DNA from: CAVTYH01 sp963738835
Lineage (GTDB): Bacteria > Planctomycetota > Planctomycetia > Pirellulales > JADZDJ01
Length of the DNA stretch: 64,000 nucleotides
NCBI GenBank assembly: GCA_963738835.1
Contig: CAVTYH010000006.1
Span: 372,001-436,000 of the forward strand
Direction of reading: 5' to 3'
The notes below the pieces were generated by a model that was not told the DNA's origin, ran no database searches, and saw nothing but the letters and a program-made list of their open reading frames with translations. Numbering within the stretch: the stretch's first letter is position 1; the number at the start of each line of letters is the position of its first letter. Positions 17,992 to 27,482 of the stretch are shown one piece after another. The position numbers and the translations under genes are program-made.

Positions 17992-19438
17992 TTACGGTGT
18001 AGGGTTTGAGGTTGCCTGGCCGGCCAGCAATCGTGCTCGCGATTGTTCTCGTGGCTCGGTCAGTAACTTATGGGGCTTGGGACGTCGTTTGACGGCGCGT
18101 GGTTCGATCCGATTCGGCCGATTGCCAATGCGATGACTGGCCATGTGCTCCAAGCGAAGTTGAACCAGCAGTTCCTGATGCTCTTGGGTAATCACTGCCA
18201 CCATCCAAGCTGCGGCAATCGTCTGCAGCGCCACGGTGAAGCCGAGGTCGCGCGGTGAACGCTCGGCCGCCATCGCCGCTTCTAACATGGTCTGTCGAAT
18301 CAGGTTGTACGCCAACAGGCCGGTGCGAAGCTCCTTGCGCCATCTCGGGCGTCTTGCACCGCAGGACGTCGAGCTTCAGTGGGCACTTGAGGGTTCGCAG
18401 GTCGAGTTCCACCAACCAGCGGCGACGATAGAGTGTCGCCAACTCGTCCGCCGGATAGGCCCTGGAATCCAGGAGTGTGGTCGCCACCACCAGCGATTGA
18501 ACTCGGAATCCTCGTTCGGCCACCCGCACTTGCACTTCGCGCAAGCGCAGGCTTTCAGGCATTTGCGCGTAGGTGGCATCGTCCATCCAGTCCGGCTTCG
18601 GGGGACGCGGCCATTGGACCACCTGATCGCCTTTGCCCAGACGTTCACCTGCCTGGAAGTCGGCTTCTCGCAACTGATGCAAACGCACCACGACGTCCAC
18701 GCCGAATTCCTGCAGCAGCGCGATCAGGAACCAACCGCAGTAGCAGCGATCGGCCAGCAGCACGTCACCGGCTTTCAGGCGTTCCAACAATTCGCGCAAC
18801 AGCGCAGGCTCACCAGTCTCTTTGCCGGAATAGGGGCCCATCGCCACTTCGTGGATTAACCCGGTAGCCAGGGAGAACAACACCACCAGGCGCACCAGCG
18901 GGAAACCCAAACCCGGTTTCTGCGTGGGAGGTTGCGGATCGCTGGCTTGATTGGCTGGGGTGTCGGGCAGGCTGAGGGTGGCCCCATCGCCGATGAGCAC
19001 ACGTCGACCGCACCACCGCCACGCTTCGGGCACGGACTGTTCGCACTCCTTGGCCAGTTCGCGTGCCAGGCGCTCCAGCACACCCTCGGTCAGCTTGGCA
19101 CGGGCCCGACAATACGCGCCGCTGTTGCTCGCGCAGACCTGCTTACCCAACGCGGCCCACAACACCGCCACGCGCGCCACGGCCGCCAGACACGAGCGCT
19201 GCTCCTCCGCGTGCAGCATCTGCGACAGAAAGGCCCACAACGTCACCGCCGGTGTGTAAACGACATCGTCTTCGTCGGTCTGCGGACTGGCAAAGTCGAC
19301 TTGTTCGTCGAGGAACGCCTGCTCGATGCGCTGTTCCGGCAGCGTCTCGGCAAACGGCAGTCCGGGCTGAGACAGAAACGATCGTGAGACTAACGAAAAC
19401 CGCCACAGCGTTCCCGACGCAAAGTTGGTAGAAGACAT
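17992..19438 (-). pseudogene. IS4-family DDE transposase, frameshifted
   Basis: Start MSSTNFASGTLWRFS (CAT 19436-19438) with GGAGGG upstream. DDE residues are recognisable: Asp in VLIGDGATLSLPD, Asp in VLLADRCYCGW, and Glu in the YREK-like signature YRRRWLVELDLRTLK. Near 18340 an extra base (CAAGGAG) breaks the frame after KTPEMAQ. The continuation ELRTGLLAYNLIRQTML is intact in the next frame down to 17992. Either an inactivated copy or a sequencing error like the others in this window. Its start codon and ribosome site lie in a hairpin (see 19443). Confidence 0.85.
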
Positions 19439-19442
19439 CAAA

Positions 19443-19488
19443 AGACCCTCCCTGGTCCACAAGCCGCCTCGATCCCAGGAAGGGTCTC
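19443..19488 (-). promoter_or_regulatory. Hairpin over the transposase ribosome-binding site
   Basis: AGACCCTCCCTGG and CCAGGAAGGGTCT flank a short loop just upstream of the transposase start on the minus strand. The stem includes the GGAGGG ribosome site. Such sequestration is a known way for insertion sequences to block translation from read-through transcripts. Confidence 0.6.
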
Positions 19489-19726
19489 GTCCGCGGAAAG
19501 CATAGATCAGGCAGGGCTCGTCCACCATGCCAACTTGCGCTTCTCCGCCGACGACTTTCAGCTCACCGAGAAAATTTGCATCGCCAGGGCGGTGCGACGA
19601 TCGCAATGCGCGATTACCATACTACTACAAGGCCGGCAGTGCCATTCGTGTATGACACCTTTTATTCCACCGCCGAGTCTCGCAGCAGTGCCTAACCGCG
19701 TGTGTGGGGTGCCGGAAAGCGGCAAG

Positions 19727-20008
19727 TTACGGCTTTAACGCCTCTAGCCGGTTTTGCAAGGTTGAGATTTGGAGCTCAATCTCCGGCGACATCGCAGTGG
19801 CTTCGGGAGAGGCTGGATTCGGTGGATTCCAGTTTGCGTACCTTTCCCGATACCGCTCTTGAACGGCAAGCTGAGTCTGAAGGTTCCTGATTTCCGCTTC
19901 GCGATCGGCGCGGTCTCTCTGCCGGATGGCTTGTCTCCACGCCAAGCACGTCGCCAAGAGCGCCAGCGACAACAGCAGCAAGCGTAAGCCGAATTGAGGC
20001 CGTTTCAT
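19727..20008 (-). CDS. Small membrane protein with coiled tail
   Basis: 93 residues starting MKRPQFGLRLLLLSLALLA, a single N-terminal membrane helix with the planctomycete-typical FGLRLLLL lead. It is followed by WRQAIRQRDRADREAEIRNL, a charged coiled coil, then LQISTLQNRLEALKP. No enzymatic motif. Function unknown; probably anchored to the inner membrane with a short helical domain. Confidence 0.7.
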   Translation of the reverse strand: MKRPQFGLRLLLLSLALLATCLAWRQAIRQRDRADREAEIRNLQTQLAVQERYRERYANWNPPNPASPEATAMSPEIELQISTLQNRLEALKP

Positions 20009-20366
20009 CGGTTTGCTTCCTGAGCGGCCAACTTCCTCGAAAGCCTACCTGGACGACCATTTAGTGGAACACGGCCAACCTTCAAAGTCAATCTTTGCCC
20101 GTGAAAGGTGGTGGATTAGTTTAATCTTGGGTGGCACGCTCAGAAGGGGCGTGGTCGGCTTTGTTCAATCACGCCCTTCACTTCGTTCAGGGACGTGCCA
20201 CCCCAAGGCAATTAAACTGACCCACTGCCCCGTGAAGAATGGGATGGCGGATTTCGCAACACTTTGGTCGGCAGCGATTTTTTTTGCGGCGCTGTCGATT
20301 TGGCCGTGCGCGGTTCGACTAATTTATGAAACGGCAATTAACCTTTCAAGAATTTGGAGAACCGTC
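20009..20366. other. Intergenic region containing a palindromic element
   Basis: Between the small coiled membrane protein and the small gene at 20367. The only structure I see is the inverted-repeat element at 20111-20225. No gene. Confidence 0.55.
20111..20225. repeat. MITE-like palindromic element, about 115 bp
   Basis: GTGGATTAGTTTAATCTTGG followed by GTGGCACG on the left is mirrored by CGTGCCACCCCAAGG then AATTAAACTGACCCAC on the right. Inner arms GAAGGGGCGTG and CACGCCCTTC also pair, so almost the whole element folds as one hairpin. It codes for nothing. It resembles a non-autonomous miniature element or long REP. Confidence 0.7.
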
Positions 20367-20582
20367 ATGAAAAGGCTTAATCTTGAACTCAATCAGCCAG
20401 TGAAAAACGACCTCGCGCGGGTGATTGAGCCACTGGCCAGCTACATTTGCGCAGCCGATCGCCCGAGAGAGATTCTGCTTTCGGCGCTGTCCGTGCTCTT
20501 CGACGAAGTGAAAGAGACGAATCGTGCCGCCTTGATGCATGTTTCAGATCGTCGTGCAGATTTGCTGGAACTGGTGGCCTGA
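20367..20582 (+). CDS. Small acidic/helical protein of unknown function
   Basis: 71 residues starting MKRLNLELNQPVKNDLAR, with GGAGA seven bases upstream deciding the start. The translation (IEPLASYICAADRPREILLS, then LFDEVKETNRAALMHV) looks like a compact helical protein. I do not recognise a family. It lies in front of the opposite-strand hemerythrin gene. Confidence 0.6.
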   Translation: MKRLNLELNQPVKNDLARVIEPLASYICAADRPREILLSALSVLFDEVKETNRAALMHVSDRRADLLELVA

Positions 20583-20627
20583 AATGATGAAGGTGAGCCG
20601 CGCTCCGGCACTTTCTCGCCGTGCCGT

Positions 20628-21083
20628 TCAGCCGTGGCCGCCTTCGTCGCGGAGGTAGGCTTCTTGCATCAGCTCGGCTTCGCGGCGGTGATGATCGTCG
20701 AGCTTCACGAGCAACTCTTCCAGGTCGCGACACACGGCGTCGAACTTTGGCTTGTCGGTCGGCGAGACATGTTCGAGCTTCAGCACCAGGCGGTGCATCT
20801 CTTCTTCGAATCGATCGTGATCTTCCAGCAGCGCCTTCACCTTTTCGGCAAGGTTCGGCTTTTCGGCCACGGCGTCGGTCATGTAGCCGTCTTGCTCTTT
20901 GAGTGCCATCAAGCGCTCCAAATGCCGTTGGAACGATTGGGCAATGAACCGCAAGCTGGAAAGTTTCCGCGAAGGATCGTCGGTCGAAGGCTTCCAATCT
21001 AAGACCGTGCGCAGCGCCCCGATGATGTGCCGGAGGGCCTCGTGCTCGATGGCGGCCTGCTGCATGTTTTGCGGTTGCGACAT
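20628..21083 (-). CDS. Hemerythrin-like HHE domain protein
   Basis: 151 residues, a four-helix bundle with His/Glu pairs placed for a diiron centre: IEHEALRHIIGAL, FQRHLERLMALKEQ, LEDHDRFEEEMHRL and LDDHHRREAELMQEA. Hemerythrin-type proteins bind oxygen or sense iron or redox state. Which of these applies here cannot be told. Cytoplasmic, complete, apparently monocistronic. Confidence 0.85.
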   Translation of the reverse strand: MSQPQNMQQAAIEHEALRHIIGALRTVLDWKPSTDDPSRKLSSLRFIAQSFQRHLERLMALKEQDGYMTDAVAEKPNLAEKVKALLEDHDRFEEEMHRLVLKLEHVSPTDKPKFDAVCRDLEELLVKLDDHHRREAELMQEAYLRDEGGHG

Positions 21084-21428
21084 ACCGTCCCTTTCAGTCT
21101 CTGGGCCCGTGGTTTCGCTTGAATTATTGCGGCAATTGCCACAATGATTCCCTTATGGCCCAATTCCGTGCCGATGTCCAGAGTTAAGGCTTGTGCTCTG
21201 AGGACGAAAAGATCGCCGTGCAGAGGCTGCCGATGCAGAGGAGTTTGACCGTGCTGGGGTCGGTTGCTTGAGTCCAGCCGCCCCAAAAACAGGTCAAACC
21301 CTGTAGACATTGCCTATCAAAACGAGGTAAACTTTTATGTTTCGACTGATGCGTTGCTCGGGGAGATAATATCGTTCGACGCAGCATTCGGGGTTTCGAT
21401 TTTCAGTGGCTCTTGTAAAGGAGGAATT
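21084..21428. other. Intergenic region upstream of rpsU
   Basis: No gene is convincing here. The region ends in a strong Shine-Dalgarno (AAAGGAGGA, 21416-21425) for rpsU. No clear promoter consensus. Confidence 0.55.
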
Positions 21429-21629
21429 GTGGTCAAGCTTACGGTTCGAGATCGCGAGTCGATTCAGGAAGCCGTGCGTCGCTTCCGCAAGCTGGTGGAA
21501 CGCAGCGGCATCAAAAAAGAAATGCGCCGCCGAGAATATTACGAGAAGCCGAGCGAAATTCGCCGCCGCGCCCGATTAAGGGCGGAACGTCGTACCCGCA
21601 ACAGAAAAGTTGGCGGCCCAATGATCTAG
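21429..21629 (+). CDS. rpsU: 30S ribosomal protein bS21
   Basis: 66 residues. The GTG at 21429 follows AGGAGG by five bases; the longer upstream frame is not protein-like. The sequence VKLTVRDRESIQEAVRRFRK, then SGIKKEMRRREYYEKPSE and an Arg-rich tail (RRRARLRAERRTRNRK), is classic bS21. bS21 sits at the 30S platform near the anti-Shine-Dalgarno and aids initiation. Full length for the family. Confidence 0.95.
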   Translation: MVKLTVRDRESIQEAVRRFRKLVERSGIKKEMRRREYYEKPSEIRRRARLRAERRTRNRKVGGPMI

Positions 21630-21697
21630 GCGATTGTCCGTCGTCCGTTGTCAGCTGCAACGGACACCTGACCAGGGACCACGAACATTGCCGCGGC

Positions 21698-23358
21698 TTA
21701 GAAGCAGAACTCCAGCCGGGCAAACAGGCCATCGAAGGCCATGATGTTCGAGTCGTCGATGGGGTTCAGGAACACATTCCCTTCGATTTGCTCGAAAGCG
21801 CCCAAATCCCACCAGGCTTGGAAGAGATACCCGGCCGACAACGTCGCACGGTTGGCAATCTGCCAACTACCTCCCAGCTCGATTTCCGACATGGGAATCA
21901 ATCGGTTGTGGCTGTCGAAATAATGTTCGATGAGCGTCGGCGAGGCGCCCGGCGTCAGACGGGTTTCATCGATATTGAACTCGCCTAGCAGCAATGACAG
22001 ATTGGTCCGCGCGAACAGCGAGGCACGGCCGCCGCCGAAAAATCGCCGGCCTTCAATTCCCACTCGCGGACCGGCGCCGATGAAGCTTGCAGAGATAAGC
22101 GCTTCCCGTGCGTCCGAGCCATCGACATCGATCAAAAAGTCGTCGTCGTGACGTCCAACCTCGGCAATCCGCACGCCGGCGGAATATTTCAACGTCCAAG
22201 GCGGACAACATGGGTTGCACGTGTTGCAAGGGTTGCAGCAACATTTGGAGTAGTCGATGTCGTACACATTCGGCGCAGGCCGGTCTGAGTGTTGATGTGC
22301 TGGCCCGGCGTGGTGTTGAGTTCCAAATGACCGGCGTACAAAACCGTGCCGTCATCGGTCGCGACGCCCGTCGATTGTGCCGAAGTCGCGCCGTAATTCC
22401 AGTACGTGAAGCGAATTTCCTCGTTGCAACTGCAGCGATAGCCAAAGAAGCTGCGTACGGAACTGTTGTAACCAAAGTCTTGATGCACAACGGTGTCGGT
22501 CACTGTGACGACTTCATCGGGACTCGTGGACGTCGTGCGTTTGATGTAGGCTTGCTGTTCGCTGAACGTGGGTCGCAGCAACAGATAGTCGACGCCGGCA
22601 AACCAGCCGCAGCAGCCGCACAGGTTGACGCAGTTGTAGCAGCAACTGTCGCAATTGCCACACGGCTGACACGAGTTGCAGGGTCCGCTGTTGTCGTCCC
22701 AAGATTGCATCGCGCTGCCGGAACTTGTTGGACTTCCCGCCACGATCGATTCCGGCATCGATGCGGAACTGGACGACTGACTGGCACTGACCGGGCGGCT
22801 ATTTCGGCGATAATCTTGAGAGGCGCCGGATGAGCTCTGCGCGAATTGCTGCGACGGGCGTGGAATTTGTCCCGCGCGATTTGCGGAAGCCGACGGCAAG
22901 GAACTCGATGGCGAAGACGAGCCGCCGATCGAGCCGCTTTGCCAAGAATCGCCCGAGAAGTTGGCACTGGCTTTCTGCGCCTCGCCGGGCGCTGCCGACT
23001 GCGGCCAATTGGAAACTTTGGCTCCGTAGGCGGGGCGTGATTTCACGTTCGGCGGTAGGAGGTTTGGGGCCCTGCCAATTTCGGCTGCGCTGCCGCGCTC
23101 GCTAGCCGACTTAGATTTCAACTTATAATTGATGGCGTCCGAGTTAGAATCGCTTGGTTTTTTCGGCGGTGCGGCGGATTTCTTGTATTCCGGCACCCAT
23201 GCCTCGTCGCTCTCTGGCGGCGCCTCGTCCGTGGCCGAAGACTGCCGAGCCCTGCCCGGCGAGTCGTAATCGTAGGCAGGACTGGCCGCTAGCGCGGGGG
23301 CGGTGCAGATCGCCAGTCCCAATGCCACGGCCGTAATTTGTAACAGCTTGCTGCTCAT
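21698..23358 (-). CDS. Cys-rich BBP7/Lpg1974-like outer-membrane barrel (frameshifted)
   Basis: Two frames join at about 22275, where one base separates NTQTGL from PNVYDIDYSKCCC; the merged product is about 550 aa. A signal peptide (MSSKLLQITAVALGLAICTA) is followed by a long Ser/Pro-rich low-complexity region. Then comes a Cys-rich knot (CNSCQPCGNCDSCCYNC), the barrel start WFAGVDYLLLRP, a second Cys cluster (CCCNPCNTCNPCCPP) and amphipathic beta strands ending in the terminal aromatic LEFCF. BBP7-type proteins are planctomycete outer-membrane porin-like barrels. The two Cys clusters suggest disulfide or metal cross-linking. Confidence 0.75.
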
Positions 23359-23607
23359 CGTGCGAAAACCCCGTCGAGAACCTCTGTTCCTTGGTGGCTG
23401 CTACCGCGCTCAGCTTGTTCACCAGGAAAAATGCCCGGCAAATCCGCCAATCGAAGCGCACCTGCCAACGGACCTAGCCGTTCGGGCTGGCCTACATATC
23501 GGACGCGGCATTAGCCGCACTTGCGGAAATTCCGGCAAATTCTACGGAATAAGAAAGGTCGTCCTAGTCTGCGCATTTTGCGAACGACCGAGCTGAGCGT
23601 TGGGCTA

Positions 23608-23841
23608 TCAGATGGCCCGACGTGCTAGCCAGCCGAAGACAAAGCCCATGGCGACGCCGCCGGTGCAGGCGCTAGCGATGAGCAGACTTTCGCCATAGTG
23701 GAAATCGATTTCCACACTGAAGATGGCCGCCACTGTGAAGAGCAATGCCAGGGCTACGGCGAAGACGGCCGTGGTTAACCAGACAAGCCGCTTTTGGATG
23801 GCATCGAGTTTGGCATAGATTGCCGTCTGGCTATTGTCCAT
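23608..23841 (-). CDS. Small two-helix membrane protein
   Basis: From MDNSQTAIYAKLDAIQKRLV the protein has an amphipathic N-terminal helix. Two membrane helices follow (LTTAVFAVALALLFTVAAI and LLIASACTGGVAMGFVFGWL), and the end is RRAI. Earlier Met codons at 23871 and 23916 are possible starts; none has a clear ribosome site. Function unknown. Confidence 0.6.
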   Translation of the reverse strand: MDNSQTAIYAKLDAIQKRLVWLTTAVFAVALALLFTVAAIFSVEIDFHYGESLLIASACTGGVAMGFVFGWLARRAI

Positions 23842-23916
23842 CGCTGCCGGGTGTAGAGGTTGTGCTGGCATGCGGCGGTTCCAAGGATGGGAAGTCGTTA
23901 TGAATTGTTGCGCCAC

Positions 23917-24216
23917 AGCCTAAACTGCCGCGGCGATTTCGGGCAAGCGGAGTTCGCTCTTCGGCCTGGTCATCGAGCGGTTTCAACTGGCGGGCGCAAT
24001 TCAATTTGCCGCCGCAACTTACAGGAACGCTGGCGGTGCTGGCAGCGACGTAAGTTCGGGTTTGGCTGCCGGCGGTATGTCCCTATAATCGCCGGCCGCT
24101 GTGACGAGCTTCAATTCAAGCCGCCGGCTCTCATCTTGATAATGGCCTGTTCGGCCAGCCGTTGTTTTTGCACGGGCATGCCAGCGGAGTCATTCAAGTC
24201 CCGAGATGTTACACCC
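23917..24216. other. Divergent intergenic region
   Basis: Lies between the small membrane protein and the lipoprotein gene. An open frame runs through it in phase with the lipoprotein, but its translation has no protein character. I see no RNA or repeat. Confidence 0.5.
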
Positions 24217-25209
24217 ATGATTGTTAGAGTGGTTTCGATTTTGGTGCTAATGCTGGGCCTTCTCGGTTGCGGCACCACGCGCTGGACAGACACCTCGCGT
24301 ACGGCCACCGAGCAGTTGCTGATTTCCGACGCCATCGATCGGTCGGTCAGCCGAATTGACTTCCACGTGCTGTCGGGCCAAAACGTGTATCTCGACACGA
24401 CGTTTTTGAACGGCGTCGTCGATAAAGAGTATCTCGTCAGCACCCTGCGGCAGCACATGCTGGCCAGCGGTTGCACGATGAAAGAGCGGAAAGACGACGC
24501 CGACTTCATTGTCGAAGCGCGGGCAGGTGCTGTGGGGACCGATCGCCACGATTTGCTGTACGGCATGCCGTCGTTCAATTTGCCCTGGACGCCGGTCACC
24601 GGCGCATCGGCCGTGGTGCCGGAAATTGCGTTGGCCAAGCGAACCGATCAAAAAGGGGTCGCCAAGGTGGCTGTATTCGCCTATCACCGCAAGACCGGCG
24701 AGCCCGTGTGGCAATCGGGCGTCGACACGATCGCCAGCAAAGCGCAAAACAGTTGGTGGCTGGGCATTGGTCCGATTCAAAAAGGCACCATCTACGACAA
24801 AGCTCAATTCGCCGGCCGCGATTTCCGCTTTCCGCTCTTCAGCCGGAAAGACGAAGATGCCCCGCGAACAGTGCGTGTGACGCGCGAAACCACGTTCAAC
24901 GATCCGCACCGCTTCGCGATGCAGAGCAACGATGGATTGGCGAAATTCGGCGGGCGGCTAAGCAGTTCGGCCGGTTCGGCGCCTATATCGCTGGTCGGTG
25001 CAGATTCCGAGACCACGGGCGTCTTCGATTCGACGAAAAGCAACTGGGTCAGCGAGCCGCTTTGGACGCCGGTGGAAACACAAGCCAGTGGAGCGGTAAT
25101 TTCCACCCCCGCGGGCACGGCGACATCTTCATTTTCTGCGCAACCGAGCCGCTACCGATCGGCCGATTGCTTGGGCCAGCGCGGCGTGTGGCCGAAACGA
25201 CCGGCTTAG
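24217..25209 (+). CDS. Lipoprotein, DUF6655-like
   Basis: 330 residues from MIVRVVSILVLMLGLLGCG, a lipoprotein signal with lipobox LLGC. The mature part has WTDTSRTATEQLLISDAID, then VYLDTTFLNGVVDKEYLVS, DADFIVEARAGAVGTDRHDL, and a YHRKTGEPVWQSGV strand followed by SWWLGIGPIQKG. This pattern matches what I remember of a planctomycete lipoprotein family (DUF6655), unverified. The C-terminal approximately 70 residues are Ser/Thr-rich. Probably membrane-anchored and periplasmic; function unknown. Confidence 0.7.
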   Translation: MIVRVVSILVLMLGLLGCGTTRWTDTSRTATEQLLISDAIDRSVSRIDFHVLSGQNVYLDTTFLNGVVDKEYLVSTLRQHMLASGCTMKERKDDADFIVEARAGAVGTDRHDLLYGMPSFNLPWTPVTGASAVVPEIALAKRTDQKGVAKVAVFAYHRKTGEPVWQSGVDTIASKAQNSWWLGIGPIQKGTIYDKAQFAGRDFRFPLFSRKDEDAPRTVRVTRETTFNDPHRFAMQSNDGLAKFGGRLSSSAGSAPISLVGADSETTGVFDSTKSNWVSEPLWTPVETQASGAVISTPAGTATSSFSAQPSRYRSADCLGQRGVWPKRPA

Positions 25210-25224
25210 GCGAGCATTCGACCA

Positions 25225-26406
25225 TCAAATGACGCTGGTCTTCTCAAACACCAATGGATGATCGGACAGCGGATCGGTAATGCGGATGCTCAGCTTGCCG
25301 GCCAGCAAATCGTCAATCAATGTGCCCACCACTTCAGAGCGCCAGCCGCTCGCTAAAATTGGCACGTCGTCGGTTACAAAACCCAAGCGGTAGGCAACTA
25401 AATCGCGTACATCGCTGGCCGTGCCAACCAAGGCGGGCGCCAATTCCATCGAGCGGCACAAGCTGGTCAGTGCCGTCGATAGAAATTGCCCCAGCACGTT
25501 GATCTGATTTGGCACCTCGCGCCGCTCCGAGTGCGGCAAATCGCTCTGCGGCAAATCGAGCGCCAGTTGCACATGCTCGGCAATTTTGGGGAGCACCCGT
25601 TGCAGTTCGCCGCGCTCCATGCCGCGGACCGCACGAATTTGTCGCAGATCGGCGGTGCGGCGTTTGGCCAGTTCGACCAGCAAGTCGTCTCGTAAAACTA
25701 ACCGCGCCGGCACGTCTCGACGTTGAGCTTCCGCTTCCCGCCAGCGCCACACTTCACGAGCCACTGCCAACGAACGCGGCGACAAGCCGGAAATACCCGA
25801 CACACGCCGCCACCGTTCTCGAGTGCGGCTGGCTTGAACCTCGTTCTCGAACGATTTCATCTCGGCTTGCAGCCATCCGAGGCGTCCGAGGCTCGAAATC
25901 TTTTCGATGAACTTGTCGCGCAGTGGAATCAAATACCGCACATCGTCGAGCGCGTATTCCATCTGCTGCCGGCTTAGCGGGCGGCGGCGCCAATCGGTGC
26001 GAGTTTCGCCCTTTTGCGTAGAAACATTCAGCATCCGGCCCAACAGCGAACCGTACCCGGCCGGGAATTCGCCGCCTACCAGCCCCGCCGCAATTTGCAC
26101 GTCGATTAAATCGGCCGGCGTGCGACCGACATCGGTTAGCGAAAATCCCAATTCCTCGCGACCGGCATGCACAATGGTTTGGTGCCCCGCCTTTGCCAGC
26201 ACCTCCCAGAAGCGAGTAAGACTTCCGGCGGCCAGCGGATCAATCACGGCCAACCCTCCGGGCGTGGCCACCTGCACCAAACACAGCTGCGAGCGATAAG
26301 TGTGTTCGGAAACGAATTCGGTGTCGAACGCAATCACCGGGGACTGAGCGAGCTCGTCGCAGAAGGCCGTAAGCTGACGAGCGGTGGTGACCTCGGTGTA
26401 GGACAT
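25225..26406 (-). CDS. rnd: Ribonuclease D
   Basis: 393 residues. The DEDD exonuclease motifs are present: Exo I in VIAFDTEFVSEHTY, Exo II around RTPADLIDVQIA, and Exo III with Tyr in YALDDVRYLIPL. An HRDC region follows (LVELAKRRTADLRQIRAVRG). RNase D is a 3'-5' exoribonuclease in tRNA maturation. It is convergent with the lipoprotein gene (15-bp gap). Confidence 0.93.
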   Translation of the reverse strand: MSYTEVTTARQLTAFCDELAQSPVIAFDTEFVSEHTYRSQLCLVQVATPGGLAVIDPLAAGSLTRFWEVLAKAGHQTIVHAGREELGFSLTDVGRTPADLIDVQIAAGLVGGEFPAGYGSLLGRMLNVSTQKGETRTDWRRRPLSRQQMEYALDDVRYLIPLRDKFIEKISSLGRLGWLQAEMKSFENEVQASRTRERWRRVSGISGLSPRSLAVAREVWRWREAEAQRRDVPARLVLRDDLLVELAKRRTADLRQIRAVRGMERGELQRVLPKIAEHVQLALDLPQSDLPHSERREVPNQINVLGQFLSTALTSLCRSMELAPALVGTASDVRDLVAYRLGFVTDDVPILASGWRSEVVGTLIDDLLAGKLSIRITDPLSDHPLVFEKTSVI

Positions 26407-26554
26407 GCAAGAAACGAATTTGGACGGAGGCAGTCGAGCCGAATGATGTTGGACTTGCCGTTGCAGTTGATTCTCGTGACGTCCGGCAGCTGGTGTGTTA
26501 AATTGGCCTCGGCGTCAGCAAAGCAATCCCGAACGTCAAATCAAATTGTTCGCG

Positions 26555-27094
26555 ATGCGTGAAACCTGGCTGCGGACCAATCGCCGGTTACTATGGATGG
26601 GCATGATACTGCCTGCCGCCTTGATTGGGATAGGTCTGGTGATGGCACTCAACTCTGGGATAGCAGCGTCTTCGCCGGTGCGCGGAATCGGTTTTGTTGT
26701 CCTCAGCGTCGGGTTGCTGTTGTTGGGGTTGATTGCCGTGCAACTGCGGATTCCACGTTTGGGGTACGCCAACGGCGAATTACTGGCTTACTTACGGGCC
26801 GGCACTCCGATTAGGGTGCCCATCGAGTATGTGGAGTGCCTGTTCCTGTCCAGCGGCTGCGGTCAGTTGCCGGGATCGGGGGCCGCGAATGTTCCGCTGC
26901 GAAACTTAGTCATTCGCCTGTCTGAAAAGGCAACGAATTTTCATCGCCGCGAAGTGAAACCGGCACTAGGAAGCTGGGAAGACGGCTACATCACCATCAA
27001 CGGCGCCTGGTGCGAACCGCTGAATGTTGATGTGGCGCGCCATCTGAACGATCGCCTGGCCGAAGTCCAACGCGCAAGGCAGTCCGCAATGTGA
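26555..27094 (+). CDS. Two-helix membrane protein of unknown function
   Basis: 179 residues from MRETWLRTNRRLLW. Two adjacent transmembrane helices (ILPAALIGIGLVMAL, IGFVVLSVGLLLLGLIAV) precede a cytoplasmic domain with RIPRLGYANGELLAYLRAG, VPIEYVECLFLSSG and a C-terminal helix DVARHLNDRLAEVQRA. The layout is that of a PH-like or bPH-type membrane protein, but I cannot assign a family. Upstream codons (start 26495) look non-coding. Confidence 0.65.
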   Translation: MRETWLRTNRRLLWMGMILPAALIGIGLVMALNSGIAASSPVRGIGFVVLSVGLLLLGLIAVQLRIPRLGYANGELLAYLRAGTPIRVPIEYVECLFLSSGCGQLPGSGAANVPLRNLVIRLSEKATNFHRREVKPALGSWEDGYITINGAWCEPLNVDVARHLNDRLAEVQRARQSAM

Positions 27095-27482
27095 TTCGAA
27101 GAACCGCAAGTCGGACGGAAAATGAACCCCGGATTGCGCGGATGTCGCAGACATAAATCTACGGCTCAAAATTGTTTTGCAATCCTCGAAAATCCACATC
27201 AGCCACGGTTTTTGGTCTGCGGCACGGTCTCGCAAGATCCCCTTGAATCGGTGTTCTGCACGCGACTGCAATAAGTGGACCAATTCTGCGGAAACTGTTG
27301 CAGCGAATCTCGGCAACGCACATCAAAAAAAATTTGCTTGACAGTTTGCGAATCGCGCCAAATACTGCTTGCTTCGCGGTGCCGGGCGATGGAGTACGCC
27401 CTGCGTGTTAATCGCTGCAGACAGGAGGTGGGCGTGCATGCAGCGATCGAATCACGTCTTGAGGGATACAAGGAGTCACGGC
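27095..27482. other. Intergenic region with a strong promoter
   Basis: No gene. Contains a near-consensus promoter (27338-27366) and a poly-A stretch just upstream of it (AAAAAAAATTT, an UP-like tract) serving the small gene at 27483. Confidence 0.6.
27338..27366 (+). promoter_or_regulatory. Sigma-70 promoter with UP-like tract
   Basis: TTGACA at 27338-27343, 17-base spacer, AATACT at 27361-27366, with an A/T tract immediately upstream of the -35. It points to the small gene at 27483, giving a leader of about 110 nt. Confidence 0.7.

Larger units (their letters stand above)
17959..19665. mobile_element. IS4-like insertion sequence, about 1.7 kb
   Basis: Imperfect terminal inverted repeats of about 32 bases bound the element. 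The left end begins ATAAAAGGTGTCA and continues to ACGAATGGCACTGCCG; the right end is the same in reverse complement with about three differences. One DDE transposase fills the interior on the minus strand. I see no clear target-site duplication in the flanks, so the ends may have decayed or recombined. Similar AAAGGTGTCTGAC motifs at 13384 and 15253 may be relics of related ends. Confidence 0.85.
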
